From Candidatus Kuenenia stuttgartensis (lineage in GTDB: Bacteria; Planctomycetota; UBA11346): a stretch of 54,740 nucleotides of DNA. The notes below the pieces were generated by a model. The model worked only from the letters and a program-made list of their open reading frames with translations. It did not search any database and was not told the DNA's origin. The stretch covers positions 1 through 54,740 of the forward strand of contig CAMCMZ010000015.1 of NCBI GenBank assembly GCA_945876185.1, in the 5' to 3' direction. The translations under genes were made by a program, and so were the position numbers. Shown here one piece after another: positions 28,421 through 37,045 of the stretch. How positions within the stretch are numbered: position 1 is the first letter of the stretch; each line of letters opens with the position of its first letter.

Positions 28421-30271
28421 CTATTTCGGATTCGGGCGAGGTGGAACGGGTTTGCCGGTGGGCGGCGGGACTTGGTTGTTGGCTGGCGGCTTCGGAGGCA
28501 GGGGAACCGGCAGCTTGGGCGGCTCAGGCGGTTTGGGTGGATCAGCCGCCTTCGGTGTTTCGACCACCTTCGGTTTCTCCTCCGGATACACCTGGACCTC
28601 TTTCAGCACCGGTGAGTAGTAGATAATCCGATCGTCACCAAGAGTGAGATAGGTCGTGTCGGTGGTGAATCGCGTGGCGACTGCCGGGTTCTTCTTGGCG
28701 ATGCTCTCGGCGAGCTTGGGCAGCGGGCCCTGGTCTTTTTCCCACCTAATCGGTTCGATCGGTCGCACGCCGAAACTGCGGAAGCCGGGGGGGTCCTTGA
28801 GGAATGCGGCTTCTTCGTCGCAGCCGTCCCCCATCGACTTGGGATAGATCGCGAATGGACGACCGGCCGGCGGGGGGATCTTCAGCAGTTGCGGCAATTG
28901 GACGACCTGACCCGTCTTGGGATTGGTCAGGGTCACCACGAATGATCTCTTCGGGCTGGGCTGGTAGGACAGCTCCTTTCCGCCACCAGGACGCGACTTC
29001 ACCTTGACCTCCCAGTATTGGATCCGATCGACCTGCTCGATGCTGGTGACCACGAACGGGGTGGTGAGATCGACCCGGATCGGCCGGTTATCGTGCGGAC
29101 TGATGGGATTCTCGGTTTTCCCGAGGGTGTCCCCGATCTTCAGATTCTTATACTCGACCGGTTTCCCCAACCACAACGCGCCTTCCCCATCCTTCGCTTC
29201 CGGCTTTTCGATCAAGGCGGTCATGAGGAAGGTGGCCTTGTGATCGTTGCCTCCCTCCACGTCGCGACGCGCAATCTTGAGTACGAAGCGCAATTTTGCA
29301 GTCACCATCACCGGCTCAGACACCACTGGTTCGCTGACGAAGTAGCGTTCGCCCTTCGCCAGGGTGGTGCCAGGAACCAGGGGATCCGTGCTGCCGGTGA
29401 GGAACCGCTGCACGAACGCGGGCTTGTCGCGCAGCCACTGGTGCCAGGTGTTGAGATCCTTTTTCTCGGGCTTGTCGTCGTCGGGGTAACGGCCCGGATA
29501 GACCAGGATGCTGGCAGGAACGCCACCCTTGAGCACCTCTTCGCTGGGCGGCAGCGGCATGCCGGTGGCGCGGACGATGAGCTTGGTGCGGAACTTGTGC
29601 TCAGACCAGGTCTCGACGTCGTCGAGCTTCAGCTTGAGCTTGCCGTTCTTGTCCTTCTTGAGCTGCGCCAGCGGGATGATCCCGTCCTTGCTGACCCCGG
29701 CTGCTTGCACCGGACGCCAAGGTTTGTCCCCGGCCGAGACTTCGATCTGGATCGCTTCGTGCTGGGCCTTGTTGACGATTGGGCCGCGGTCATGGCGGGT
29801 CCACTTAGCGACCGCGGCATCAGAGAAACGCTTGCTGGTGTCGAGATCCTTGGATTCCGGCAGGGTGAAACTGAGTTCGACCGAACCCAGCCGGTCGGCA
29901 GCGGCGACCTCGACTGGCAGGACCTGGTAGAGGTAGGGGAACACCGTGCGTTCGGTGACCGGCGGCAGGTCGGGATGGACGGTGAGAAAGGCTGGCAGGT
30001 CCGCCGCGTCGATCTTCACCCCCATGCGGGCCTGCAACTGCTCCAGGAACGGTGGCGGTGGTTCGAGCTTAGGGACCGACAGATCGGCGCGACGTTTCTT
30101 GACGTAGTCGATGTCGTCCTGGATCTTCTGCTTCGAGAGTTCGTTCCCCTCGGTTCCAGGACGCAGTTCGAGATTGGTGTAGACCGACCACACCTGCCAG
30201 CCGGCGAAACTGGCGATCAGCACCAGGGCCAGCTTTTCACCGTGGGCGATCAGGAGGTCGCGGGCGCTCAT
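28421..30271 (-). CDS. Large bitopic membrane protein, third gene of the pilus-type operon
   Basis: A 616-aa protein; ATG at 30271 overlaps the upstream stop (ATGA) and has GGGAGGA 5 nt before. One N-terminal TM (about residues 14-30, LALVLIASFAGWQVW), then a long periplasmic part beginning with a charged helical stretch (SKQKIQDDIDYVKKRRADL), a mixed alpha/beta middle region, and a Pro/Lys-rich C-terminus (PPKPPEPPKLPVPLPPKPP). Not recognised. Position after PilM/N and PilO-like genes suggests a role where PilP would act, linking inner-membrane components to a secretin. No lipoprotein signal is present. No PilQ secretin is in the window. Confidence 0.72.
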   Translation of the reverse strand: MSARDLLIAHGEKLALVLIASFAGWQVWSVYTNLELRPGTEGNELSKQKIQDDIDYVKKRRADLSVPKLEPPPPFLEQLQARMGVKIDAADLPAFLTVHPDLPPVTERTVFPYLYQVLPVEVAAADRLGSVELSFTLPESKDLDTSKRFSDAAVAKWTRHDRGPIVNKAQHEAIQIEVSAGDKPWRPVQAAGVSKDGIIPLAQLKKDKNGKLKLKLDDVETWSEHKFRTKLIVRATGMPLPPSEEVLKGGVPASILVYPGRYPDDDKPEKKDLNTWHQWLRDKPAFVQRFLTGSTDPLVPGTTLAKGERYFVSEPVVSEPVMVTAKLRFVLKIARRDVEGGNDHKATFLMTALIEKPEAKDGEGALWLGKPVEYKNLKIGDTLGKTENPISPHDNRPIRVDLTTPFVVTSIEQVDRIQYWEVKVKSRPGGGKELSYQPSPKRSFVVTLTNPKTGQVVQLPQLLKIPPPAGRPFAIYPKSMGDGCDEEAAFLKDPPGFRSFGVRPIEPIRWEKDQGPLPKLAESIAKKNPAVATRFTTDTTYLTLGDDRIIYYSPVLKEVQVYPEEKPKVVETPKAADPPKPPEPPKLPVPLPPKPPANNQVPPPTGKPVPPRPNPK

Positions 30272-31533
30272 GGCTGTCCTCCCGGCTTGCCGGGACCAGG
30301 CGGCGGGATCTGGGACGGTGGTCCTGGCGGTGCAAATCCTGGCGTGGCCGGACCTGGCATGGCCTGACCCGGCATGGTCTGGCCTGGCATGGTCTGGCCT
30401 GGCATGGCCTGCTCAGGAGCGGTTCTCGGCAACACGGGACCTCCCGCCGGCATGCCGGGTGGAGCGTAGCTGCCAGGCGGCAGTCGCGGCCCTGCCGGCG
30501 CGCGGCCGGCCGCAGAACTGTTGTCAGCCCTGGCCCCACCCTTGCTGAAGTTGATCACCGCGATCTGGACGTTGCAGGTGGCTGTCTCGAAATCGATGTC
30601 GAGGCGTTCCTTGTCCTTGAAGTCCTCGCGGCGTTGCAGGTCGGCACCCAGGATGGCGATCACCGGCTGCGCCTCATCGTTGCGTTCGATGGCGGCGATG
30701 CTGGCGGTCAGGGCGGCGGGCGCGCCGATCAGCTTGAGGTCGAGGGTGGTGATGGTGGCGATGTTGGCCAGTTCCGGATCGGCCGCCTTGGCCGAGAGTT
30801 CCTTCCAGGTGACCTGCAGGATGCTGGCGTGGGTCGTCACCGGTTCCTTCGACAGCCTGGGCTGGGCGTCGAGAACAGGGTTGGGCTTCACTGTTCCAGT
30901 GGTCGGAATAATGCGCGATCCCAAGGTCTGCAGGATGCGGAACTTCAGGCGCAGTTCCGGCCAGCGGGGTGTCCAACTGGCAACCTCGCCGGTATAGGTC
31001 TCCAGGCCGGCGACGGCGCGGATTTCCGCCTTTTCCTTGAGATCCTTGTCGGTCGGGGCCGGGCCATTTGCCGGCGCACTGGGCAAGACGATGCGGCCCG
31101 CCGTGAAGAGCGACAGGAGGAACTTCGCGGTCTCTTTTTCGTAGGCGTCCTTCCACTCGTTGGGATCGGCCTTATCCGTCAGATCGACGGCCAGCGGGGC
31201 AGACCGCTTGGTCAGGTGCTCCAGGATGATCAGGCGCTGGGCGCGATAACGCTCGATGGTCGGATCCATCTCGATCCAGCGCGTGGTGACCAGGTACTTG
31301 TTCAGCAGTTCATCCTGATCACGGCGGTCCATGGGATTGAAGACCGCAATCGGATCCTTTTCCGCCCGGGCGCGCAGGTCCTTGAGCCGGCCATGCATGG
31401 TGGTGAGGTTCTTGGCTGCTTCGGCGGCGGTCTTGCCGTTCTCGGTCGGTTCGAGTGCGAATGGCAGGATCAGGCCGGCGAGGATGAGCAGGCCAGCGAC
31501 GATCCAGAACCAGTAAGGCCGGAGATTTTTCAC
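30268..31533 (-). CDS. PilO-like inner-membrane protein with Met/Pro/Gly repeat tail
   Basis: 421 aa. The start is the GTG at 31533, which overlaps the pilM stop (GTGA) and has a perfect AAGGAGG 7 nt upstream; an ATG at 31563 is inside pilM and less likely. One TM (NLRPYWFWIVAGLLILAGLILP) is followed by a coiled-coil stretch (TAAEAAKNLTTMHGRLKDLR) and a ferredoxin-like-sized periplasmic region, as in PilO proteins. The last 90 residues are low complexity, with PGQTMPGQ/PGQAMPG units encoded by tandem 15-bp repeats. The similarity is architectural, not by motif. Confidence 0.68.
   Translation of the reverse strand: MKNLRPYWFWIVAGLLILAGLILPFALEPTENGKTAAEAAKNLTTMHGRLKDLRARAEKDPIAVFNPMDRRDQDELLNKYLVTTRWIEMDPTIERYRAQRLIILEHLTKRSAPLAVDLTDKADPNEWKDAYEKETAKFLLSLFTAGRIVLPSAPANGPAPTDKDLKEKAEIRAVAGLETYTGEVASWTPRWPELRLKFRILQTLGSRIIPTTGTVKPNPVLDAQPRLSKEPVTTHASILQVTWKELSAKAADPELANIATITTLDLKLIGAPAALTASIAAIERNDEAQPVIAILGADLQRREDFKDKERLDIDFETATCNVQIAVINFSKGGARADNSSAAGRAPAGPRLPPGSYAPPGMPAGGPVLPRTAPEQAMPGQTMPGQTMPGQAMPGPATPGFAPPGPPSQIPPPGPGKPGGQP
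30351..30411. repeat. Tandem 15-bp repeats inside the PilO-like gene
   Basis: About four copies of a unit close to GGCATGGTCTGGCCT encode the PGQTM/PGQAM tail on the reverse strand. The copies are nearly identical, so slippage could change tail length. Confidence 0.75.
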
Positions 31534-33356
31534 TTCGCGGCCTCCTTGGGGCTGATCAGGCATTCGAATTCAGCCCGACGCTCCTTGATGGTGCGCGGCT
31601 GCTTGTCCTCGCGGCCGTCACCGGTCACCGGATCAATATAGCTTTCATTGATATACTGGAAACCGCTCTGCACTTCAGGTTCGCTGGTCAGCCGCACCAG
31701 ACTGCTGTCGAACAGCGTAGTGCTCTTGTCCTTGAACTGGGGTTTGAGCGATTCCGGCACCGCGACGCTGCGCAAGGCTTCGAGCACCTGATTGCGGACC
31801 TCCTGCCATTTCGATTTGCCTTCGACCATCGGGATGCGGACCTTTACCGTGACCCGGCGCGGTTGCGCCAGCGGCCGGAAGACCGCCCCGGCCGGCAAAG
31901 AATCGAGGGTGACTGCATCCAGGTAGACCGCCTGCAGGAGCGGATCCCCGCCCTTGTCGGCCGGGGTGGTCGCATCGCCGATCGGCCCCGCCCGCAGGGC
32001 CACGCCGGCGATGGCCTGCGACACGCCATCGACCACCGCCGTCGCCAGGCCAAGATGGTGGCCCATGGGCTGGAAGACGCGCAGGTCAACGGCGGTCGGG
32101 ACCACCTTGCCGAGGACTGCCTTGGCCTGCTGGGTGTCCTTCTTGTGGTCCTCGTCGAATTTCCGGATGCCCTGCTCCAATTCGAGATTCTCGCGCAGCA
32201 GCGTCTCGCTTTTCAGGTACTGGGCCGCGAAGGCCGAGCCGAGCAGCACCACCGCCGCCACCGCCGCCCAGCGCTTGGATTTCAGGATGCGGTGCAGGCG
32301 GTCCTGGGTCGGGATCAGGTTGATGTCGGCCTTCGCCGCGCCGACGCCCTGCAGGGCGAGACCCATAGCGACGCCGAGGGACTGGAGATCGTGGAGGAAG
32401 TGCTCGCGCTCCAGCCCGGGGGCCACCTTCACCTTGTCGAGGTCTTCCAGGATGTTGATGGTGTAACGCAGGCGTTCGGCCAGGTATTCCGGCAGGCCAG
32501 GCAATTTGAAGGTCGAACCCGAGATCACCAGATTGTCGAGCTTGGCGTTGGGTGCCTGCGACTTGTGGAAACCGATGCGGCGCTGGATCTCGCTCGTCAG
32601 GTCGCCGAGCGTGCCTTCGATAACCTTGATGATCTTTTCCGCCTGGCGGCTGTCGCCGACCTGGCGCTTCAGCGCCTCGGCCTCCTCGAAGGAGACCCGG
32701 AACTTCCGCATGAAACCCTTGGTGATGTCGTTGCCGGACACCGACAGGCTGGCCATCGACACGGATTCGCCCTGATAGAACACCAGATCCGTGTTCTCGG
32801 CCCCGACGTCGAGAATGATGACGGTCTCGTCTTCCGGAAAGACCTGATCGTAGCGGACGAAGTTGTAGAGCGCGACCGACGACACCGACACGCCGACCAG
32901 GTCGATGCCGACCTTCTTGCACTTGGCCATCATCTCCTGGATGACCTCGCGCTTCACCGCGAACAGGGCCACATCGTTCGAACCGCCTTCGGCCGACGGG
33001 CTCATGTGGAAGGCCCACTCGACCTCGTCGAAGTTGCCCGGGATGTGCTGGCGCGCCTCCAACTCGACCATGCGGTCGACGGTCTTGGGATTGAGCACCG
33101 GCACGTTGATGGTGCGCGAGAAGACCTGCCGCCCGGACAGCGCGGCGATCACCGGGGTCGAACCGAACTCCTCGCGTTGGGAAAGCTGCTCCAGGGCCTT
33201 GAGCACGGCCTCTTCACGATCGCCGTTCTCGGGCACCGTGATCGGCTCGATGGTGTAGGCCTGCACCACGACCGTGTCGCCCGAGCGGACGACCTGGGCC
33301 GCCTTGATGCTGGAATGCCCGATGTCGAGTCCCCAGCAGGCCGGATATCGTTGCAT
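31530..33356 (-). CDS. pilM: PilM-PilN-like fusion, type IV pilus / type II secretion assembly ATPase-like protein
   Basis: A 608-aa protein; typical PilM is about 350. Residues 1-345 are an actin-like PilM: WGLDIGHSSIKAAQV (phosphate 1), VIILDVGAENTDLVFYQG (phosphate 2) and NLVISGSTFKLPGLPEYLAERL (adenosine). After ADINLIPTQDRLHRILKSKR, which matches the N-terminal NLLP-type motif through which PilN normally binds PilM, there is a TM (about 365-383) and a periplasmic PilN-like domain to the end. Thus PilM and PilN appear to be one chain. It anchors the pilus assembly platform at the inner membrane. GAGGG precedes the ATG. Confidence 0.88.
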   Translation of the reverse strand: MQRYPACWGLDIGHSSIKAAQVVRSGDTVVVQAYTIEPITVPENGDREEAVLKALEQLSQREEFGSTPVIAALSGRQVFSRTINVPVLNPKTVDRMVELEARQHIPGNFDEVEWAFHMSPSAEGGSNDVALFAVKREVIQEMMAKCKKVGIDLVGVSVSSVALYNFVRYDQVFPEDETVIILDVGAENTDLVFYQGESVSMASLSVSGNDITKGFMRKFRVSFEEAEALKRQVGDSRQAEKIIKVIEGTLGDLTSEIQRRIGFHKSQAPNAKLDNLVISGSTFKLPGLPEYLAERLRYTINILEDLDKVKVAPGLEREHFLHDLQSLGVAMGLALQGVGAAKADINLIPTQDRLHRILKSKRWAAVAAVVLLGSAFAAQYLKSETLLRENLELEQGIRKFDEDHKKDTQQAKAVLGKVVPTAVDLRVFQPMGHHLGLATAVVDGVSQAIAGVALRAGPIGDATTPADKGGDPLLQAVYLDAVTLDSLPAGAVFRPLAQPRRVTVKVRIPMVEGKSKWQEVRNQVLEALRSVAVPESLKPQFKDKSTTLFDSSLVRLTSEPEVQSGFQYINESYIDPVTGDGREDKQPRTIKERRAEFECLISPKEAAK

Positions 33357-33404
33357 AAGCCCTCATCCCATCGCGCTCAGAGAAGACAAAGCACGGTGGA
33401 GGCA

Positions 33405-33435
33405 TAACTTACCCCACGAGCCAGGAGGGGTCAAA
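33405..33435 (-). promoter_or_regulatory. Possible promoter of the pilM operon
   Basis: On the reverse strand TTGACC (about 33429-33434) is followed, at about 16 bp, by TAAGTT (about 33407-33412), roughly 50 bp before the pilM ATG. The -35 is good and the -10 weak. It lies in the 179-bp gap between the kinase gene and pilM, which shows nothing else. Confidence 0.3.
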
Positions 33436-33535
33436 TGGACCACACGGCGGCAGTCCTCGTGGTGTGTGACTGCGCATTTTCGCAAGGTTCCGTCACTTAC
33501 CGGGTGCCGACTGACGCCCTGGGCGGACCCCAACC

Positions 33536-36500
33536 CTACCAGCCCAGGCCAACCATCCGGCCATCATGGGCGAGCCAGACCTGGCCGTCGGGCGAGACCG
33601 CACCGGCGGTGCAGCGGCTGAGACCGACCTCGGCCGCCTTGCGCGCGTGGACCGGCACCAGGTTCGCGCCGTGGAAGTCGAGCACCTGCACGTCGCGGCG
33701 CGAAGAATCGAGGACATAGAGCAGGCCGAGGCGGTCGCAGCCCAAGCGGAACGGGGCGCGGAACTGCATCGGACCGTCGCCGGATCCGCCGCCGATGCCG
33801 ACGTACGTCGCCTTGCCGGCCAGGGGATCGAAGGCCCATTTCTTCAGTTCATGGCTCTTGTCATCGTAGACGTAAACGGCCGACCCGTCGGGCGCGACCG
33901 CGAGCAGGGTCGGCGAGCGCAGTTCGTGCGCGCCCCGGCCCCGGCTGCCGAAACAGGCCAGATACCGGCCGTTGGCGTCGAAGACGCTGATCCGGTAGAG
34001 GTCCTCGTCGAGCACATAGCTGCGCCCGGCGGCGTCGACGGCGAGATCGGTCACGCTCTCGAATTGGCCCGGGTTCGTCCCTTCCTGGCCGAATATCAAC
34101 GGCGAGTCGGCTGCGTTGCCGCCGTCGAGGCGGAAGCGCACCACCTGCCGGCGTTTGCGGTCGAGCACATGCACGGCGCTGCCATCGGGGACCACCGCCA
34201 GGGTGCGCACGTCGGCGACCTTGCCCGCGCCGAAACGGCGGATGAGCCAGCCTTCCGCGTCGAAAAGCAGGAATCCCTGTTCGTCCGGGTCGGCGGCGAC
34301 GATGCGGCCCTGCCCGTCGGCGGCGAAGCGCAGCAACCGGCGCAGGGCGGCGCCGCGCACCGCCACCGTGCCGTCCGGGCGGTGGCGCGAGACGAAGCCG
34401 CTGCTCCAGGTGATCAGGAGTCCGCCGGCGGGATCGCTGGCCAGGGCGAGCGGCTCGCCGCGCTTCGCCACCAGGCCAGTCAGGGCCTGCGGCTGTACCA
34501 CGACCTCGCATTTGCCCTGCCCATCGAGCGCAAGCACGCGGCCGTCGGCGACCAGCAGGAGCAGGTCGCGGCTGCCGACGGGATGGCAGATATCGATGGG
34601 GGCGGCTGCTTTTTCACTTGGCAGCGCCAAGGTGCCCAGGCGCTGGAAGCGGTCGAAACGCAGCACCTGGCGCTGTTCGGCATCCAGGCACGACACCGTG
34701 CCGTCCTGGGCCAGGGCGATCCGGGTCAGGTTGCGGAAGGCGTCGTCACCGTCCCCGGCGCGGCCGAGCTGGCCGATCGCCTTGCCGTCGGCCCCGACGG
34801 TCAGCACCCCGCCCCGGCCCTGGTCGGCGATGTAGAGGACGCCGTCTGGGGCGAGAACGAGATCGGTCGGGCGGTTGAGCTGGCCGAAGGAACGCACCTG
34901 GGAACCGTCGGCGCGGAAGGTTCGCACCGTGGCGTTGCCGGCATCGAGGATGATCACCCCTTCGCGGGTCGCCCAGAACGCGGCGGGTTGGCGCAAACGC
35001 TCGGCCAAGGTCGCCGGCTGCGCCGAGCCCCAGCCGGCACCCAGGCGCAGCAGCCGGTCAGCGGCCAGGCCCCACCAGCTGCCGGTGCTGTCGCGTTGCA
35101 GGCGCAGCAGCGGCGGTTCCGCGTCCTCGCCCAGGGCGATCCACGGCTTGAGCTGCCGGCTGCGCGGCTGGTCCAGGGGATCGACGGTCACGGTCAGGCT
35201 GGCGGTGGTCTCTAGGCCGCGCAGGTCGCGTGCGACCACCCGCATGGTCAGGACGCCGGGGATGGCCGGCGCCGTCCATTCGACCTCGGGCAGACCGGTA
35301 TCGCTGGCGGCAAAGCGGCCGCCGGATCCCACCGGCGCGGCGACGGACCAGCGGTAGATCACGTGGCTGGCCGTCGGGTCGAAGGGCAGGCGTACCGTCA
35401 CGGTGGCGCCGGCGCCGGCGCGCTGCGGCACCGGCGCGGCGACGAGCGCCGGACCATGTGGCACGTTTCTGGTGCCTGCGGCCGGGCGCGCGGCCGCGAC
35501 GACCGGCACGGGCGGGACTGACGGCGCCGGGGCCGGTGCCGCCTCGGTCGGGGAAGGCCGGGGCGGGATCGGTTTGGCCGTCGGCACCGGGGTGAAGGCG
35601 ACCGCCGTCTGCGGGCGGGGCGCGACCGCCGGGGCGGACACCGATTCGGCGGCGGGCTCCTGCGGCTTCACCGGGGCGACGGTAGCGACCTGCGCTGGCG
35701 CAGCGGCTGGACGAGCTGCCAGGCTCCACCACAGCAGGCCACCACCGAGGGCGACGAGCGCGGTGACGCCTGCGCCGAGCAGCGCCACGGACCTGCGCTT
35801 CACCGCCGGCCGGCTCGACGCGCTGAGCGGATCCAGCCCGGATTTCATCCGTTCGAGGTCGGCCGCCAATTCGGCCGCAGTCTGGTAGCGGTCCTCGACC
35901 GCCTTGGCCATCAGGCGCAGCACCACCGTCTGCCAGGGATCGGGGATGGTGGCGTCGAACTCGCGCGGCGGCCGGGGAGCGACGTGGATGTGCTGGTAGA
36001 TCACCGAGGTCGCATCGCCGCCGGTGAACGGCAGGCGGCCGGTCAGCAGTTCATAGAAGACCACGCCCAGGGCATAGAGGTCGGTGCGCTGATCGCAGGG
36101 CAGACCGCGACCCTGTTCGGGTGAGAAATAGCTGACCGTGCCCTGCACCGTGCCGGTGGCGGTCAGCGCATGGCTTTCGGCGGCGAGCTTCACCAGGCCG
36201 AAATCCATGATCTTGAGCGCTCCGCGGCGGTCGATCATCAGGTTGCCGGGCTTGATGTCGCGATGCACCAGGCCGTGCTCGGCCGCCGCCACCAGCCCGC
36301 GCGCCGCCTGCAGGACGAGGTCGACCGCCTCCTGCTGACTCGGTCGCCAGCCGCCCCTCAGGCGCTGGGCGAGATCCTCGCCCTCGACGAACTCCATGGC
36401 GAAATAGTGGTTGCCACGGTGCTCGCCGGCGGTGTGGACCTGGATCACGTACGGGCTGCTGATCAGCGCCACCGCTTTGGCCTCGAGCTGGAAGCGCGCC

Positions 36501-36916
36501 TTGAAGCCGGAGTGCTCGGACAGGTGGCGCGGCAGCACCTTGATCGCCATCGGCCGGTCGAGGCTGAGCTGGCGGCCGAGGTACACCGCGCCCATGCCGC
36601 CACGTCCAAGCAGCCGTTCAAAGGCGAAGTCGCCCCAGATCTGGCCCCGGTGCGTGCCACTGCCGGTGACCCCGGGCGCGCGGGTGCCCTCGACGGTGAT
36701 GTGGGTCAGCTCGGTGTCCGCCGAGGCGCCAGGGCGCGTCGATTCCGAAGCGAGAGGGTCGTCGAGGTGCTCGGCCGGCAACCGGTACACGGTGGTCGTG
36801 TGCGGACGCACCACGGTGTCGGTGGTCGACCGGTCGACGATCAAGGTCTTGTCGGTCGCTCCGGCGGACGCGTCGGAAGGGGTCGGCTCAGAGCGAGGAT
36901 GGGGCAATTCGCTCAT
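33536..36916 (-). CDS. Ser/Thr protein kinase fused to an extracytoplasmic NHL-type propeller
   Basis: 1126 aa from the ATG at 36916 (AGGA upstream). After a Ser/Thr/Pro-rich N-terminus, the kinase domain runs about 105-370: GRGGMGAVYLGRQ (glycine loop), AIKVLP (Lys), HRDIKPGN with catalytic Asp220, IMDFGLVKL, SYFSPEQGR, DLYALGVVFYELLTG. One TM follows (VALLGAGVTALVALGGGLLWW), then a Pro/Ala linker, an Ig/cadherin-like domain (GLPEVEWTAPAIPG) and a C-terminal six-bladed or so propeller of NHL/SMP-30-like repeats (PDGVLYIADQGRGGVL, VLDRKRRQVVRFRLDGG). The outer domain may sense a ligand. The last blade (VGLSRCTAGAVSPDGQVWLA) matches the separate gene at 37046. Confidence 0.92.
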   Translation of the reverse strand: MSELPHPRSEPTPSDASAGATDKTLIVDRSTTDTVVRPHTTTVYRLPAEHLDDPLASESTRPGASADTELTHITVEGTRAPGVTGSGTHRGQIWGDFAFERLLGRGGMGAVYLGRQLSLDRPMAIKVLPRHLSEHSGFKARFQLEAKAVALISSPYVIQVHTAGEHRGNHYFAMEFVEGEDLAQRLRGGWRPSQQEAVDLVLQAARGLVAAAEHGLVHRDIKPGNLMIDRRGALKIMDFGLVKLAAESHALTATGTVQGTVSYFSPEQGRGLPCDQRTDLYALGVVFYELLTGRLPFTGGDATSVIYQHIHVAPRPPREFDATIPDPWQTVVLRLMAKAVEDRYQTAAELAADLERMKSGLDPLSASSRPAVKRRSVALLGAGVTALVALGGGLLWWSLAARPAAAPAQVATVAPVKPQEPAAESVSAPAVAPRPQTAVAFTPVPTAKPIPPRPSPTEAAPAPAPSVPPVPVVAAARPAAGTRNVPHGPALVAAPVPQRAGAGATVTVRLPFDPTASHVIYRWSVAAPVGSGGRFAASDTGLPEVEWTAPAIPGVLTMRVVARDLRGLETTASLTVTVDPLDQPRSRQLKPWIALGEDAEPPLLRLQRDSTGSWWGLAADRLLRLGAGWGSAQPATLAERLRQPAAFWATREGVIILDAGNATVRTFRADGSQVRSFGQLNRPTDLVLAPDGVLYIADQGRGGVLTVGADGKAIGQLGRAGDGDDAFRNLTRIALAQDGTVSCLDAEQRQVLRFDRFQRLGTLALPSEKAAAPIDICHPVGSRDLLLLVADGRVLALDGQGKCEVVVQPQALTGLVAKRGEPLALASDPAGGLLITWSSGFVSRHRPDGTVAVRGAALRRLLRFAADGQGRIVAADPDEQGFLLFDAEGWLIRRFGAGKVADVRTLAVVPDGSAVHVLDRKRRQVVRFRLDGGNAADSPLIFGQEGTNPGQFESVTDLAVDAAGRSYVLDEDLYRISVFDANGRYLACFGSRGRGAHELRSPTLLAVAPDGSAVYVYDDKSHELKKWAFDPLAGKATYVGIGGGSGDGPMQFRAPFRLGCDRLGLLYVLDSSRRDVQVLDFHGANLVPVHARKAAEVGLSRCTAGAVSPDGQVWLAHDGRMVGLGW

Positions 36917-37045
36917 GGTTCCTGCGGAGTGCGCGGCAGCATGGACGAACCACCGATGCACGCAATCAGCGATGCCAGGAGATTATCACCCTCGGCGACA
37001 GATGCGTCGATCGAACCGTTCAGCGCTGATGCTGCCGATGCCGGT

